Positions 7,815 to 17,009 are shown, counted from the first letter of the stretch. The stretch is 64,000 nucleotides of DNA from Pseudomonas sp. SID14000 (GCF_002165135.1 NZ_NFZQ01000017.1:22212-86211); one strand, 5' to 3'. The notes: generated by a model from the sequence alone, not told the origin. Made by a program: numbers and translations.

Positions 7815-7829
7815 GCGACAAACTGTCGC
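7815..7829. promoter_or_regulatory. inverted repeat in the cyoA upstream region
   Basis: GCGACA-aac-TGTCGC is a perfect 6-bp inverted repeat 47 bp after the ANR box. It may be an operator for another regulator or a small hairpin. No protein can be named from the sequence. Confidence 0.35.
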
Positions 7830-8248
7830 GAAGTTGAATTTTCGAGCGGTATTGTTACGTATTCTGTAAAAGACTGTTGCTCAATAAGTCATAGTCAAGG
7901 GTTGGCGACCTATCTACAATCGCCCCCAATTTCCGTTCGGCACTGCTTGCAAGTCGCAGGATTGAAGGAAGCCCCAGCGCTCCTTTTTGCTGACTTCGTC
8001 AAGTTTCGCCCAACGGCGATACCGGGCGGACCCCCCTCCGCGTTTTCCCGCACCAAATGGACTTGGTCTGAAGTACAGGCCTGTTGCCTACGAAACCATA
8101 AGCACCGCTAACTCGCTTCACGCCTAGGTCCTGCAGTCGGACCCCGGGCAGGAGCGAGTACGGGCGCGAAATGCCGCACTTGGCAGGACGAAGTGTTGGC
8201 TACCAAAACACAAATTGCATTGAAGCAAGCTGATCTAGAGGTCGTGAG

Positions 8249-9193
8249 ATGAGTAAAAAGCGTTACCCCAGACTGTTTGGCATATTGCCCTTTTTAGGCA
8301 TGCTTTTACTCAGTGGGTGCAACTGGACCCTGCTCGACCCGAAGGGCCAGGTCGGCATTGAGCAAAAGAACCTGATCCTGATCGCTACCGGCCTGATGCT
8401 GCTGGTGGTGATTCCGGTCATTATCATGACCGTGGTTTTCGCCTGGAAGTACCGTGCTTCCAACAAGGCCGCCACCTACACCCCCGACTGGTCGCACTCG
8501 ACCAAGATCGAAGCCGCAGTGTGGATCATCCCGATCCTGATCATCATCGCCCTGGGCTACTTCACCTACCACTCCACCCACAAGCTGGACCCGTACCGTC
8601 CGCTGGATTCCGACGTCAAGCCGATCCAGATCGACGTGGTCGCGCTGGACTGGAAGTGGCTGTTCATCTACCCGGAGCAGGGCATCGCCACGGTCAACAA
8701 GATCGTCTTCCCGGCTAACACCCCGGTCAACTTCCGCGTCACTTCCGATGCCGTGATGAACTCGTTCTTCATCCCGGGCCTGGGTGGCCAGATCTACGCC
8801 ATGGCCGGCATGACCACCAAGCTGCACCTGATCGCCAATGAAAACGGCGAGTTCGACGGTATCAGCGCCAACTACAGCGGTGCTGGCTTCACCGGCATGA
8901 AATTCAAGGCTACTGCCACCTCCCAGGAAGACTTCGACAAGTGGGTCGCCGAGGTCAAGCAGTCGCCGAAGAAGCTGGACAAGGCCGAATACGACGCCTT
9001 GGCCAAACCAAGCGAAAACAACCCAGTCGCGCTGTATAGCGAGGCTTCGCCTGACCAGTTCCAGCTGATCGTCGACAAGTACGAAGGCATGAACCGCGGT
9101 CGTCCGAGCCACGAAGAAGCAGGCAGCAAAGATCTGGCCACTACCAAGGGTGTGGAATCGAGTATGCAACCAGCTGCCGGTGCAGAGGAGTAA
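8249..9193 (+). CDS. cyoA: cytochrome bo3 ubiquinol oxidase subunit II
   Basis: A 314-residue membrane-anchored subunit. It has a lipoprotein signal with lipobox LLSGC (cysteine near residue 25), two transmembrane helices, and a periplasmic cupredoxin-fold domain. It lacks the CuA-binding cysteines of cytochrome c oxidases, as expected for a quinol oxidase. The tail after the cupredoxin domain is rich in Glu, Lys and Ser. It is the first gene of a tightly packed operon with cyoB 3 bp downstream. The enzyme reduces O2 to water and pumps protons at high oxygen. Confidence 0.97.
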   Translation: MSKKRYPRLFGILPFLGMLLLSGCNWTLLDPKGQVGIEQKNLILIATGLMLLVVIPVIIMTVVFAWKYRASNKAATYTPDWSHSTKIEAAVWIIPILIIIALGYFTYHSTHKLDPYRPLDSDVKPIQIDVVALDWKWLFIYPEQGIATVNKIVFPANTPVNFRVTSDAVMNSFFIPGLGGQIYAMAGMTTKLHLIANENGEFDGISANYSGAGFTGMKFKATATSQEDFDKWVAEVKQSPKKLDKAEYDALAKPSENNPVALYSEASPDQFQLIVDKYEGMNRGRPSHEEAGSKDLATTKGVESSMQPAAGAEE

Positions 9194-9196
9194 GAG

Positions 9197-11215
9197 ATGT
9201 TCGGTAAATTAAGCCTGGAGGCGATACCCTATCACGAGCCGATAGTCATGGTGACACTCGCCATTATCGCGCTCGGTGGTATCGCTTTGGTCGGTGCTAT
9301 CACCTATTTCCGCAAGTGGACCTACTTGTGGAGCGAGTGGTTGACGACTGTCGACCACAAGAAAATCGGGGTGATGTACATCATCGTCGCGATGGTCATG
9401 CTGCTGCGCGGCTTTGCCGACGCCATCATGATGCGTACCCAGCTGGCTGCCGCTACCGGTGGCTCCGAAGGCTACCTGCCGCCTGAACACTATGACCAGA
9501 TCTTCACCGCTCACGGTGTGATCATGATCATCTTCATGGCGATGCCGTTCTTCACTGGCCTGATGAACCTGGCGGTTCCTCTGCAGATCGGTGCACGTGA
9601 CGTTGCCTTCCCGTTCCTGAACTCCCTGAGCTTCTACCTGCTGCTGGCAGGCGTGCTGCTGGTCAACATCTCGCTGGGCGTTGGTGAATTCGCCAAGACC
9701 GGCTGGGTTGCCTATCCGCCGCTCGCGGGCATTCAGTACAGCCCTGGGGTAGGTGTCGACTACTACATCTGGGCGCTACAGCTCTCGGGCCTGGGTACGA
9801 CGCTTACCGGCGTGAACTTCCTCGTCACCGTGATGAAGATGCGCGCACCTGGCATGAAGCTGATGGACATGCCGATCTTCACCTGGACCTGCACCTGGGC
9901 CAACGTGCTGATCGTGGCTTCCTTCCCGATCCTGACCGCTGCACTCGCTCTGCTGACTGTTGACCGTTATCTGGACTTCCACATCTTCACCAACGAGCTT
10001 GGTGGGAACCCGATGATGTACGTCAACCTGTTCTGGGCGTGGGGTCACCCTGAGGTCTACATCCTGATCCTGCCGGCCTTCGGCGTGTTCTCGGAAGTTA
10101 CCTCCACCTTCGCAGGCAAGCGCCTGTTCGGCCACCACTCGATGATCTACGCATCGGGCGCCATCGCCGTGCTGGGCTTCGCTGTATGGCTGCACCACTT
10201 CTTCACCATGGGTGCCGGCGCCAGCGTCAACACCTTCTTCGGCCTGGCGACGATGCTGATCTCCATTCCGACTGGTGTGAAGCTGTTCAACTGGCTGTTC
10301 ACCATCTACCAGGGCCGTCTGCGCTTCACCGCGCCGATCATGTGGACCCTGGGCTTCATGATCACCTTCTCCATCGGTGGCATGACTGGTGTTCTGCTGG
10401 CTGTTCCAGGTGCTGACTTCGTGCTGCACAACAGCCTGTTCGTAATTGCTCACTTCCACAACGTGATCATCGGTGGTGCGGTATTCGGCTACATCGCCGG
10501 CTTCGCCTACTGGTTCCCGAAAGCCTTCGGTTTCACCCTGAACGAGAAGTGGGGCAAGGCTGCCTTCTGGTTCTGGATCTCGGGCTTCTACGTTGCGTTC
10601 ATGCCGCTGTACGCCCTGGGCTTCATGGGCATGACCCGTCGTCTGAACCACTCCGACAACCCACTGTGGGAACCCTACCTGTACGTAGCCGTTGTCGGCG
10701 CCGTGCTGATCCTGTTCGGTATCGCCTGCCAGCTGATCCAGCTGTACGTATCGGTTCGCGACCGCAACCAGAACCTGGACGTGACCGGCGACCCATGGGG
10801 CGGCCGTACCCTGGAATGGTCGACTTCGTCGCCACCTCCGTTCTACAACTTCGCCCACATGCCTGAGAAGGTTGGCCTGGATGCCTGGCACGAAGCCAAG
10901 GAAGCCGGTGTCGCCTACAAGCCTGCGGCCAAGTACGAAGCGATCCACATGCCGAGCAACACCTCCACCGGTTTGTTCATGGGCCTGTTCCTGACCGTCT
11001 TCGGCTTCGCCTTCATCTGGCACATCTGGTGGCTGGTTGGCGCGAGCCTGGTTGCAACCATCGCTGTCTTCGTTCGCCACGCTGCGCGTGACGACCAAGG
11101 CTACATGGTTCCGGCCGAAGAAGTGGCGCGCATCGAAGGCGAGCGCATGAAAGCGCTGGCCAAAGCAGGTGCTCTGCCTGCCGGCGCACGTGTCGAATCG
11201 TTTGAGCGGGTGTAA
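9197..11215 (+). CDS. cyoB: cytochrome bo3 ubiquinol oxidase subunit I
   Basis: A 672-residue haem-copper oxidase core with about 15 transmembrane helices. All metal ligands are visible: H106 (FTAHGVIM) for low-spin haem b, HPEVY for the CuB histidine cross-linked to tyrosine, LHHFFT for the CuB histidine pair, and HFHNVI for the two remaining haem ligands. It contains the catalytic haem o3-CuB site and the proton channels. It overlaps functionally with cyoA and cyoC in one operon with 3-bp spacings. Confidence 0.98.
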   Translation: MFGKLSLEAIPYHEPIVMVTLAIIALGGIALVGAITYFRKWTYLWSEWLTTVDHKKIGVMYIIVAMVMLLRGFADAIMMRTQLAAATGGSEGYLPPEHYDQIFTAHGVIMIIFMAMPFFTGLMNLAVPLQIGARDVAFPFLNSLSFYLLLAGVLLVNISLGVGEFAKTGWVAYPPLAGIQYSPGVGVDYYIWALQLSGLGTTLTGVNFLVTVMKMRAPGMKLMDMPIFTWTCTWANVLIVASFPILTAALALLTVDRYLDFHIFTNELGGNPMMYVNLFWAWGHPEVYILILPAFGVFSEVTSTFAGKRLFGHHSMIYASGAIAVLGFAVWLHHFFTMGAGASVNTFFGLATMLISIPTGVKLFNWLFTIYQGRLRFTAPIMWTLGFMITFSIGGMTGVLLAVPGADFVLHNSLFVIAHFHNVIIGGAVFGYIAGFAYWFPKAFGFTLNEKWGKAAFWFWISGFYVAFMPLYALGFMGMTRRLNHSDNPLWEPYLYVAVVGAVLILFGIACQLIQLYVSVRDRNQNLDVTGDPWGGRTLEWSTSSPPPFYNFAHMPEKVGLDAWHEAKEAGVAYKPAAKYEAIHMPSNTSTGLFMGLFLTVFGFAFIWHIWWLVGASLVATIAVFVRHAARDDQGYMVPAEEVARIEGERMKALAKAGALPAGARVESFERV

Positions 11216-11218
11216 TCA

Positions 11219-11842
11219 ATGTCCAGTCAAGTAATGCACGGTGCTGCTCATGGTCACGACCATGGGCATGACGACCACCACCACGACTCGGGCCAGATGA
11301 CCGTACTCGGTTTCTGGCTGTACCTGATGACCGACTGCATCCTGTTTGCGTCGCTCTTCGCCACCTACGCGGTGCTGTCCGGCAGTTTTGCCGGCGGCCC
11401 GTCGGGTCATGACATCTTCCAGCTCGATTTCGTAGCTGTCGAAACGCTGTTCCTGCTGCTGTCCTCGATCACCTTCGGCTTCGCCATGCTGAAGATGTTC
11501 GATGGCAAGAAAGCTGGCGTACTGGGCTGGTTGGCTGTGACCTTCCTGTTCGGTGCAGGCTTCATCGCGATGGAAATCTATGAATTCCATCACCTGATCG
11601 GCGAAGGCTTCGGCCCGAACCGCAGTGGCTTCCTGTCGGGCTTCTTCGCCCTGGTAGGTACCCACGGCCTGCACGTGACCGCCGGCCTGATCTGGATGGC
11701 AGTCATGATGTACCAGATCAACAAGCACGGCATCACGCCGACCGCCAAGACCCGCATGAGCTGCCTGAGCCTGTTCTGGCACTTCCTGGACGTGGTCTGG
11801 ATCTGCGTATTCACCGTCGTCTACCTGCTGGGAGTTCTGTAA
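11219..11842 (+). CDS. cyoC: cytochrome bo3 ubiquinol oxidase subunit III
   Basis: A 207-residue integral membrane subunit with five predicted helices. The N-terminus is unusually histidine-rich (HGHDHGHDDHHHD, about residues 9-21), which may bind metal. The TFGFAM and GTHGLHV segments are typical of oxidase subunit III. It starts 3 bp after cyoB and its stop overlaps the ATG of cyoD. Confidence 0.96.
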   Translation: MSSQVMHGAAHGHDHGHDDHHHDSGQMTVLGFWLYLMTDCILFASLFATYAVLSGSFAGGPSGHDIFQLDFVAVETLFLLLSSITFGFAMLKMFDGKKAGVLGWLAVTFLFGAGFIAMEIYEFHHLIGEGFGPNRSGFLSGFFALVGTHGLHVTAGLIWMAVMMYQINKHGITPTAKTRMSCLSLFWHFLDVVWICVFTVVYLLGVL

Positions 11843-12174
11843 TGGCTAACGCACACGACACTCATCACGAAGGTAACCACGGCAGCGTCAAGTCGTACAT
11901 GATCGGCTTCATCCTGTCGATCATCCTGACTGCGATCCCGTTCGGCCTGGCCATGTCGCCAAGCCTGCCGAAGAACCTGACCGTTCTGATCATTGTTGCC
12001 ATGGCCGTGATCCAGGTAGTAGTGCACCTGGTGTACTTCCTGCACATGGACCGCTCGAAAGAGCAGCGCAACAACGTTTCGACGTTCCTGTTCACCACCT
12101 TGGTAATCGCTCTGCTTGTCGGCCTGTCGCTGTGGATCATGTTCAGCATCCACTTCGAAATGTTGGCCAAGTGA
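11842..12174 (+). CDS. cyoD: cytochrome bo3 ubiquinol oxidase subunit IV
   Basis: A 110-residue subunit with three transmembrane helices and a His-rich N-terminus (HDTHHEGNHG). Subunit IV assists assembly of the CuB site in E. coli. Its start codon overlaps the cyoC stop by one base, which points to translational coupling. Confidence 0.96.
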   Translation: MANAHDTHHEGNHGSVKSYMIGFILSIILTAIPFGLAMSPSLPKNLTVLIIVAMAVIQVVVHLVYFLHMDRSKEQRNNVSTFLFTTLVIALLVGLSLWIMFSIHFEMLAK

Positions 12175-12185
12175 GGTAAGACTGC

Positions 12186-13073
12186 ATGTCCGTGAAGCAC
12201 TTTATCCAAATCACCAAACCGGGGATCATTTTCGGTAACGTGCTTTCCGTGGCAGGCGGTTTCTTCCTTGCCTCGAAGGGCCATGTGGATTTCGCCCTGT
12301 TCCTGGCAGTGGTGATCGGTACTTCGCTGGTGGTCGCGTCCGGATGCGTGTTCAACAACTGCATCGACCGTGACATCGACCACAAGATGGAGCGCACCAA
12401 GAACCGCGTCATGGTCCAGGGCGGTATGTCGCTGCCCCTCGCGCTGATCTACGCCACCCTGCTCGGGGTGGCGGGTTTCAGCCTGCTGTATGTCCAGGCC
12501 AACCCGCTGTCGGCGTTCTGCGCAGCTGTAGGCTTTATCGTCTACGTCGGTTTCTACAGCCTGTGGCTGAAGCGTAAATCGGTGCACGGCACCTTGGTCG
12601 GCAGCCTGTCTGGTGCCATGCCTCCGGTGATCGGCTATTGCGCCGTGAGCAACAGCTTCGACCTGGCTGCGGTCACCCTGCTGGTGATGTTCAGCCTGTG
12701 GCAGATGCCGCACAGCTTCGCCATCGCGATCTTCCGCTTCAAAGATTACAGCGCTGCCAACATTCCGGTCCTGCCGGTGGCTCGCGGCATCCTCGCGGCG
12801 AAGAAGCAGATCGTGCTGTACGTGCTGGCCTTCGTGCTCGCAACCCTGATGCTTACCCTCGGCGGTTACGCCGGCCTCGGCTACCTGGCCGTGGCAGCAG
12901 CCATGGGCCTGTACTGGCTGTACATGGCTTGGGGTGGCTACAAGGCCGAGGACGACAGCAAGTGGGCCCGCAAGGTGTTCGGTTTCTCCATCCTCACCGT
13001 CACTGCCTTGAGCGTGATGATGGGTGTGGACAGCCAGACCGCTGCGGACGTGCTGATGACTTACGCACGCTGA
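12186..13073 (+). CDS. cyoE: haem O synthase (protohaem IX farnesyltransferase)
   Basis: A 295-residue polytopic UbiA-family prenyltransferase that adds a farnesyl group to haem b to make haem O for the cyoB active site. The aspartate-rich motif is at NNCIDRDIDHKMERT (about residues 58-72), and the second conserved loop is at SFAIAIFRFKDY. It is the last gene of the operon, starting 11 bp after cyoD, and is followed by a terminator. Confidence 0.96.
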   Translation: MSVKHFIQITKPGIIFGNVLSVAGGFFLASKGHVDFALFLAVVIGTSLVVASGCVFNNCIDRDIDHKMERTKNRVMVQGGMSLPLALIYATLLGVAGFSLLYVQANPLSAFCAAVGFIVYVGFYSLWLKRKSVHGTLVGSLSGAMPPVIGYCAVSNSFDLAAVTLLVMFSLWQMPHSFAIAIFRFKDYSAANIPVLPVARGILAAKKQIVLYVLAFVLATLMLTLGGYAGLGYLAVAAAMGLYWLYMAWGGYKAEDDSKWARKVFGFSILTVTALSVMMGVDSQTAADVLMTYAR

Positions 13074-13090
13074 TACTGCTGCCTGTTACA

Positions 13091-13122
13091 CGAAAACCCC
13101 GGCCATTGTGCCGGGTTTTTTT
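13091..13122 (+). terminator. cyo operon terminator
   Basis: A stem AAAACCCCGGC / GCCGGGTTTTT with a 6-base loop ends in a run of T, 18 bp after the cyoE stop. Confidence 0.85.
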
Positions 13123-13137
13123 ATGGGTGTTTTCCTG

Positions 13138-13240
13138 TGCTGGCCCTTTCGCGGGTGAACCCGCTCCCACAGGTTCGTGCACAGGATTTGAGCTTGGTGC
13201 GTCCCCTGTGGGAGCGGGTTTATCCGCGAAGAGGCCGGAC
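13138..13240. repeat. REP pair (inverted)
   Basis: 'ctggccctttcgcgggtgaacccgctcccacagg' faces 'cctgtgggagcgggtttatccgcgaagaggccgg'. It lies between the cyo terminator and alaC. Confidence 0.9.
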
Positions 13241-13407
13241 CTGAAATATAAATTTGAAATTTTCAAAAAATACATCTGAAAAATTCTAACAAAACAGGAA
13301 ATTGTCCTTTACAGTCATCCTGTTTCGGCACTATCTTCTGATCCAGGCCGCCACATCGGCCAACGTCGCTCGGACGGTTCCGGGCGCTTACGTACTCAGA
13401 GGAAACC

Positions 13408-14616
13408 ATGGCCAACCCAGGTTCGCCGCGCCGCTTTGCGCGCATCGATCGTCTCCCCCCTTACGTTTTCAACATCACTGCCGAGCTCAAGATGGCTGCC
13501 CGCCGCCGTGGCGAGGACATCATCGACCTGAGCATGGGCAACCCCGATGGCGCTACCCCACCGCACATCGTTGAGAAGCTGGTGCAGGTCGCCCAGCGTG
13601 AAGACACCCACGGCTACTCCACCTCCCGCGGCATCCCGCGCCTGCGTAGGGCCATCTCCAACTGGTACAAGGAACGCTACGAGGTCGACATCGACCCGGA
13701 AAGCGAAGCCATCGTCACCATCGGCTCGAAGGAAGGCCTGGCGCACCTGATGCTGGCCACCCTCGACCAGGGCGACACAGTGCTGGTACCCAACCCCAGC
13801 TACCCGATCCATATCTACGGGGCGGTGATCGCCGGAGCCCAGGTGCGTTCGGTGCCGTTGGTGCCGGGAGTGGACTTCTTCAACGAACTCGAGCGGGCCA
13901 TCCGTGAGTCGATCCCCAAGCCGAAGATGATGATCCTCGGCTTCCCGTCCAACCCTACCGCCCAGTGCGTGGAGTTGGACTTCTTCGAGCGCGTGGTGGC
14001 TTTGGCCAAGCAGTACAACGTGCTGGTGGTGCATGACCTGGCCTATGCCGACATCGTCTACGACGGCTGGAAAGCACCATCGATCATGCAGGTGCCGGGG
14101 GCCAAGGACATCGCGGTGGAGTTCTTCACCCTGTCCAAGAGCTACAACATGGCCGGCTGGCGGATCGGCTTCATGGTCGGCAACCCCGAGTTGGTCAGCG
14201 CCCTGGCGCGGATCAAGAGCTACCACGACTATGGCACCTTCACCCCGCTGCAAGTGGCCGCCATTGCCGCACTGGAAGGTGACCAGCAGTGCGTGCGCGA
14301 CATTGCCGAGCAATACCGCCAGCGCCGCAACCTGCTGGTGAAAGGGCTGCACGAACTGGGCTGGATGGTCGAGAACCCCAAGGCCTCGATGTACGTGTGG
14401 GCGAAGATCCCGCCGGAGTATGCGCACCTGGGCTCGCTGGAGTTTTCCAAGAAGCTGCTGGCCGAGGCCAAGGTGTGTGTGTCGCCGGGGATTGGCTTTG
14501 GTGACTATGGTGACGACCATGTGCGCTTTGCCCTGATCGAGAACCAGGACCGTATTCGCCAGGCGATTCGCGGGATCCGGCAGATGTTCCGGGCTGATGG
14601 TTTGACCCGCAAGTAA
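13408..14616 (+). CDS. alaC: alanine transaminase AlaC (class I aminotransferase)
   Basis: A 402-residue PLP-dependent enzyme that makes alanine from pyruvate and glutamate. The PLP-binding lysine is K244 in LSKSYNMAGWR. Other family marks are GNPDGATP, GSKEGLAHLML and FPSNPTA. It has 'gaggaaacc' directly before the ATG. It is a single gene bounded by a REP upstream and a hairpin downstream. The preceding 170 bp are AT-rich and hold the probable promoter. AlaC is preferred over other class I aminotransferases from the N-terminal SPRRFARIDRLPPYVF block. Confidence 0.9.
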   Translation: MANPGSPRRFARIDRLPPYVFNITAELKMAARRRGEDIIDLSMGNPDGATPPHIVEKLVQVAQREDTHGYSTSRGIPRLRRAISNWYKERYEVDIDPESEAIVTIGSKEGLAHLMLATLDQGDTVLVPNPSYPIHIYGAVIAGAQVRSVPLVPGVDFFNELERAIRESIPKPKMMILGFPSNPTAQCVELDFFERVVALAKQYNVLVVHDLAYADIVYDGWKAPSIMQVPGAKDIAVEFFTLSKSYNMAGWRIGFMVGNPELVSALARIKSYHDYGTFTPLQVAAIAALEGDQQCVRDIAEQYRQRRNLLVKGLHELGWMVENPKASMYVWAKIPPEYAHLGSLEFSKKLLAEAKVCVSPGIGFGDYGDDHVRFALIENQDRIRQAIRGIRQMFRADGLTRK

Positions 14617-14622
14617 ACCATT

Positions 14623-14641
14623 GGGGCTGCAAAGCAGCCCC
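14623..14641. terminator. hairpin after alaC
   Basis: GGGGCTGC-aaa-GCAGCCCC is a perfect stem 6 bp after the alaC stop. No T-run follows, so it may be a 3'-end stabiliser or a weak terminator. Confidence 0.5.
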
Positions 14642-14729
14642 GACTGACTCAAAGGCGAGTTTTCCGCCTGCATCCCGCCGATTGATCTACCTATTTTCTG
14701 CACTCATTTATCAACACAGAGAGCCTAAA

Positions 14730-15857
14730 ATGAGTGTCTTCACCGCCTATTTCTGCGGCACCGGTTCCCACCGCTTCGACGACGCCAACCCCAATTTCTG
14801 GAATGGCGAGCTGGTCTCGACCCTGGCCAGCAACGACCAAGGCCGCGAGTTCGCCCACTGGATCGCCGTTGACGGCCCCGGTAGCGGCAACCTCCAGGAC
14901 GACAACCTGTTCGTCGAGCCCGGCGGCTACTTCAACTGGACTGGCCAGTTGTTCGGTCGTGGCTGGGAAGAGAACGTCAACCATGTGCTGCAGGTGATAA
15001 AAGGCGAGAGCAGCTGGCAGCGCACCAAGCTGAGCGAAGAAGAATACGAGCGGCTGAAGAACGCTGGCGTACCTATCCCGGATGCTTCCTCCACGGCTTC
15101 CTGGTTCTGGCGCACCTATGACTACGGCGAGCGCCACCCAACTCCACAGGAGCTGCAGGAACGCATCATCAAGCTGTTCCGTAAGCCGCGCCTGCCGACC
15201 CAGGTGAATCTGGTGGGCTGGAGCAGGGGAGGGATCAGTTGCCACATGCTGGGCAACGCCATGGCGCAGGACCCTGTATTGCGGGGCATACCAGTCAATA
15301 TCTTCGCCATCGACCCGGTGCCAGGCATCGGCAACCTGCAAAGCCAGCGGGTAACCCTGGCGGGCAATGTCCGCGAGTACGTGGGTTTCTATTCGCGGGA
15401 CGAGCGATCCAAAGGCTTTGCCTGTGTGATCCCGTCGGTCGAGCCAGATACGCGGATCTGCATCTACCCCATGCCAGGCCGCCATGCCACGCTGGTGGGT
15501 AACGCCTCGGTCGACGGTGCGGGTGACGGCAAGATACTGGTGGAGCCGGGGTTGATCGTTCGGCATTTTGCCGAGGTCTGCCTGACCCGGTGGGGTGTGC
15601 AGCTGGACAAGCGCCTGTCCCTGAGCGACAACCAGTTGATGCAGTATCACAGGGTCATGGCTGCTGCCGAAGGGCAGTACAAGGCCATGCGCAGCGAGTC
15701 CTATACCGTACTGACCGAGGGCGAAAAGGACGACCGGCTGGTGCATTGCGGCGAGGCTCGCACACACTTCAGCAAGGTATGTGGTGATGGCTATGACCCG
15801 ACCGAAGGCCTTGGCTTGCAGCGCTGGGATGTCACTTCCTACAAGGCATTACGCTAA
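14730..15857 (+). CDS. predicted alpha/beta hydrolase or lipase of unknown role
   Basis: A 375-residue protein without signal peptide or membrane segment. The nucleophile elbow is G-W-S165-R-G in VNLVGWSRGGIS, and D195 in FAIDPVPG is a likely catalytic acid. The arrangement (N-terminal FCGTGSHRFDD, then GWSRG, then IDPV) resembles the 'GxSxG' phospholipase-like effectors of type VI secretion (Tle families), whose DUF2235 members have a GFSRG elbow. No VgrG, PAAR, adaptor or immunity gene is adjacent, so effector status is only a suggestion. The ATG at 14730 is chosen because the upstream codons are not family-like. Confidence 0.6.
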   Translation: MSVFTAYFCGTGSHRFDDANPNFWNGELVSTLASNDQGREFAHWIAVDGPGSGNLQDDNLFVEPGGYFNWTGQLFGRGWEENVNHVLQVIKGESSWQRTKLSEEEYERLKNAGVPIPDASSTASWFWRTYDYGERHPTPQELQERIIKLFRKPRLPTQVNLVGWSRGGISCHMLGNAMAQDPVLRGIPVNIFAIDPVPGIGNLQSQRVTLAGNVREYVGFYSRDERSKGFACVIPSVEPDTRICIYPMPGRHATLVGNASVDGAGDGKILVEPGLIVRHFAEVCLTRWGVQLDKRLSLSDNQLMQYHRVMAAAEGQYKAMRSESYTVLTEGEKDDRLVHCGEARTHFSKVCGDGYDPTEGLGLQRWDVTSYKALR

Positions 15858-16016
15858 CTTGAACGGGCGGCCGGCGAAGGCGCTGGTCGTCCATGCTCAA
15901 TTGCCGGATCAGCGGCAAATATTTTTGCATTCCCCCTCTATCCAGACGCCCCGGCTTGGATTGAAAATGGCGCCGCGGGCCAGGCCCGATAACAACAACC
16001 TTCCCTCCGTGCCATC

Positions 16017-16400
16017 ATGTCCGAATATAACCCTTGCCTTGACTGCGGCGCCTGCTGCGGGTACTTCCGTGTGTCCTTTTTCTGGGGCGAATGCCAGTCT
16101 GCCGGGGGCGTTGTGCCGGACGACCTGGTGGTACAGATCAACCCCACCCGTGTTGCCATGATCGGTACCGATGCCAAGCCCTGCCGCTGCGTCAGCCTTG
16201 ATGGCGAGATCGGTAAAGAGGTGGCTTGTACCATTTACGCCAACCGTTCCAGCCCTTGCCGCGAGTTCGAGGCGTCGTGGGTGGGTGGGGTGCATAACCC
16301 CAGCTGCGACGATGCGCGGGCGGCGTATGGCCTGCCACCGCTGACCCCGCCGGGGGCTAATGAGCCGCATTGGCCGGATGATGGGGCTGAGGTGGCCTGA
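16017..16400 (+). CDS. YkgJ-type cysteine-cluster protein
   Basis: A 127-residue protein with CLDCGACC at residues 7-14, plus later cysteines in PCRCVSL, VACTIYANR and SPCREFEASW. It belongs to the same broad family as the gene at 251-1003 but is shorter and not a close copy. The likely function is metal or Fe-S binding. It starts 159 bp after the hydrolase gene on the same strand, probably as a separate transcript. Confidence 0.8.
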   Translation: MSEYNPCLDCGACCGYFRVSFFWGECQSAGGVVPDDLVVQINPTRVAMIGTDAKPCRCVSLDGEIGKEVACTIYANRSSPCREFEASWVGGVHNPSCDDARAAYGLPPLTPPGANEPHWPDDGAEVA

Positions 16401-16586
16401 TTCTTCCAAGGTTGTCTGTGCCGGCCTCTTCGCGGGCATCAGCTGTAAGAAGATTCTGAACCTGAAACCAAATGCTTCAGGTGGCCGGGCATTGGGAATT
16501 ATCCTACGAGCTCAGTCGGATGCCGTCTGATAGGCAGGGAAATACCACAGCGTTAACTTCACCGTTCGCCCAGAAGGCGAGCGAGT

Positions 16587-16716
16587 GTGAGAACTCGTTG
16601 TTGGTAGTCCCTTGTCAGCTTATGGCAGCTGTGCGCGTGCAGGCTTTGGCCTGACCGTGGTGACTCCAACACGGGCTTCTCACCTCGCGCACGGCTGCCG
16701 CCCAAATCTGTGAGAA
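16587..16716 (+). promoter_or_regulatory. candidate structured leader RNA
   Basis: Upstream of the DUF3077-like gene the sequence folds into a three-way junction. A 13-bp closing stem (16625-16637 with 16686-16698, one G-U) encloses two hairpins: CAGGC-tttg-GCCTG (16640-16653) and CCGTG-10 nt-CACGG (16655-16674). The heptamer TTCTCAC (16677-16683) inside the junction is complementary to GTGAGAA at 16587-16593 and again at 16710-16716, giving two mutually exclusive extra pairings. It ends 41 bp before the start codon. The rest of the 357-bp gap 16401-16757 holds only a partial REP-like string near 16420. Confidence 0.5.
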
Positions 16717-16757
16717 GGATCGAGGTGGTTGCCTCCAGCACACATTTGGAGTTCATC

Positions 16758-17009
16758 ATGATCAATCACCTCAAATCCCGCACCACCGCAGGCGTGGAGA
16801 AGTTCCTCGAGTTGTACCGGGTAGAACCGGGCGTACCGCTTGACCTGGCATTCGATGAATTGTCGGTCCTGATCGGCTGCATCAAGCATCTGAACGAAGA
16901 GGCCGAGATGGAGGGCGACAAGATCGCCGGCAGCGCGGCACGGATTCTCAGTGCCATGGCCAAGGCGCTGATCAATGACATGGAAGTGGGGTTGAACCGC
17001 GGAGATTGA
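16758..17009 (+). CDS. small DUF3077-like protein
   Basis: An 83-residue acidic, helical protein. The segment LYRVEPGVPLDLAFDELSVL resembles the DUF3077 pattern (F-x-V-x-PGVP-x-x-x-AL-x-x-AS-x-L) found in many short Pseudomonas proteins of unknown function. There is no signal peptide or membrane segment. The ATG at 16758 follows 'ttggag'. It sits alone between the structured leader and a repeat-rich region. Confidence 0.7.
   Translation: MINHLKSRTTAGVEKFLELYRVEPGVPLDLAFDELSVLIGCIKHLNEEAEMEGDKIAGSAARILSAMAKALINDMEVGLNRGD

Noticed and set aside
16472..16654. 60-codon plus-strand frame upstream of the DUF3077-like gene
   Set aside because: It overlaps the structured leader, has no good ribosome binding site and no family match.
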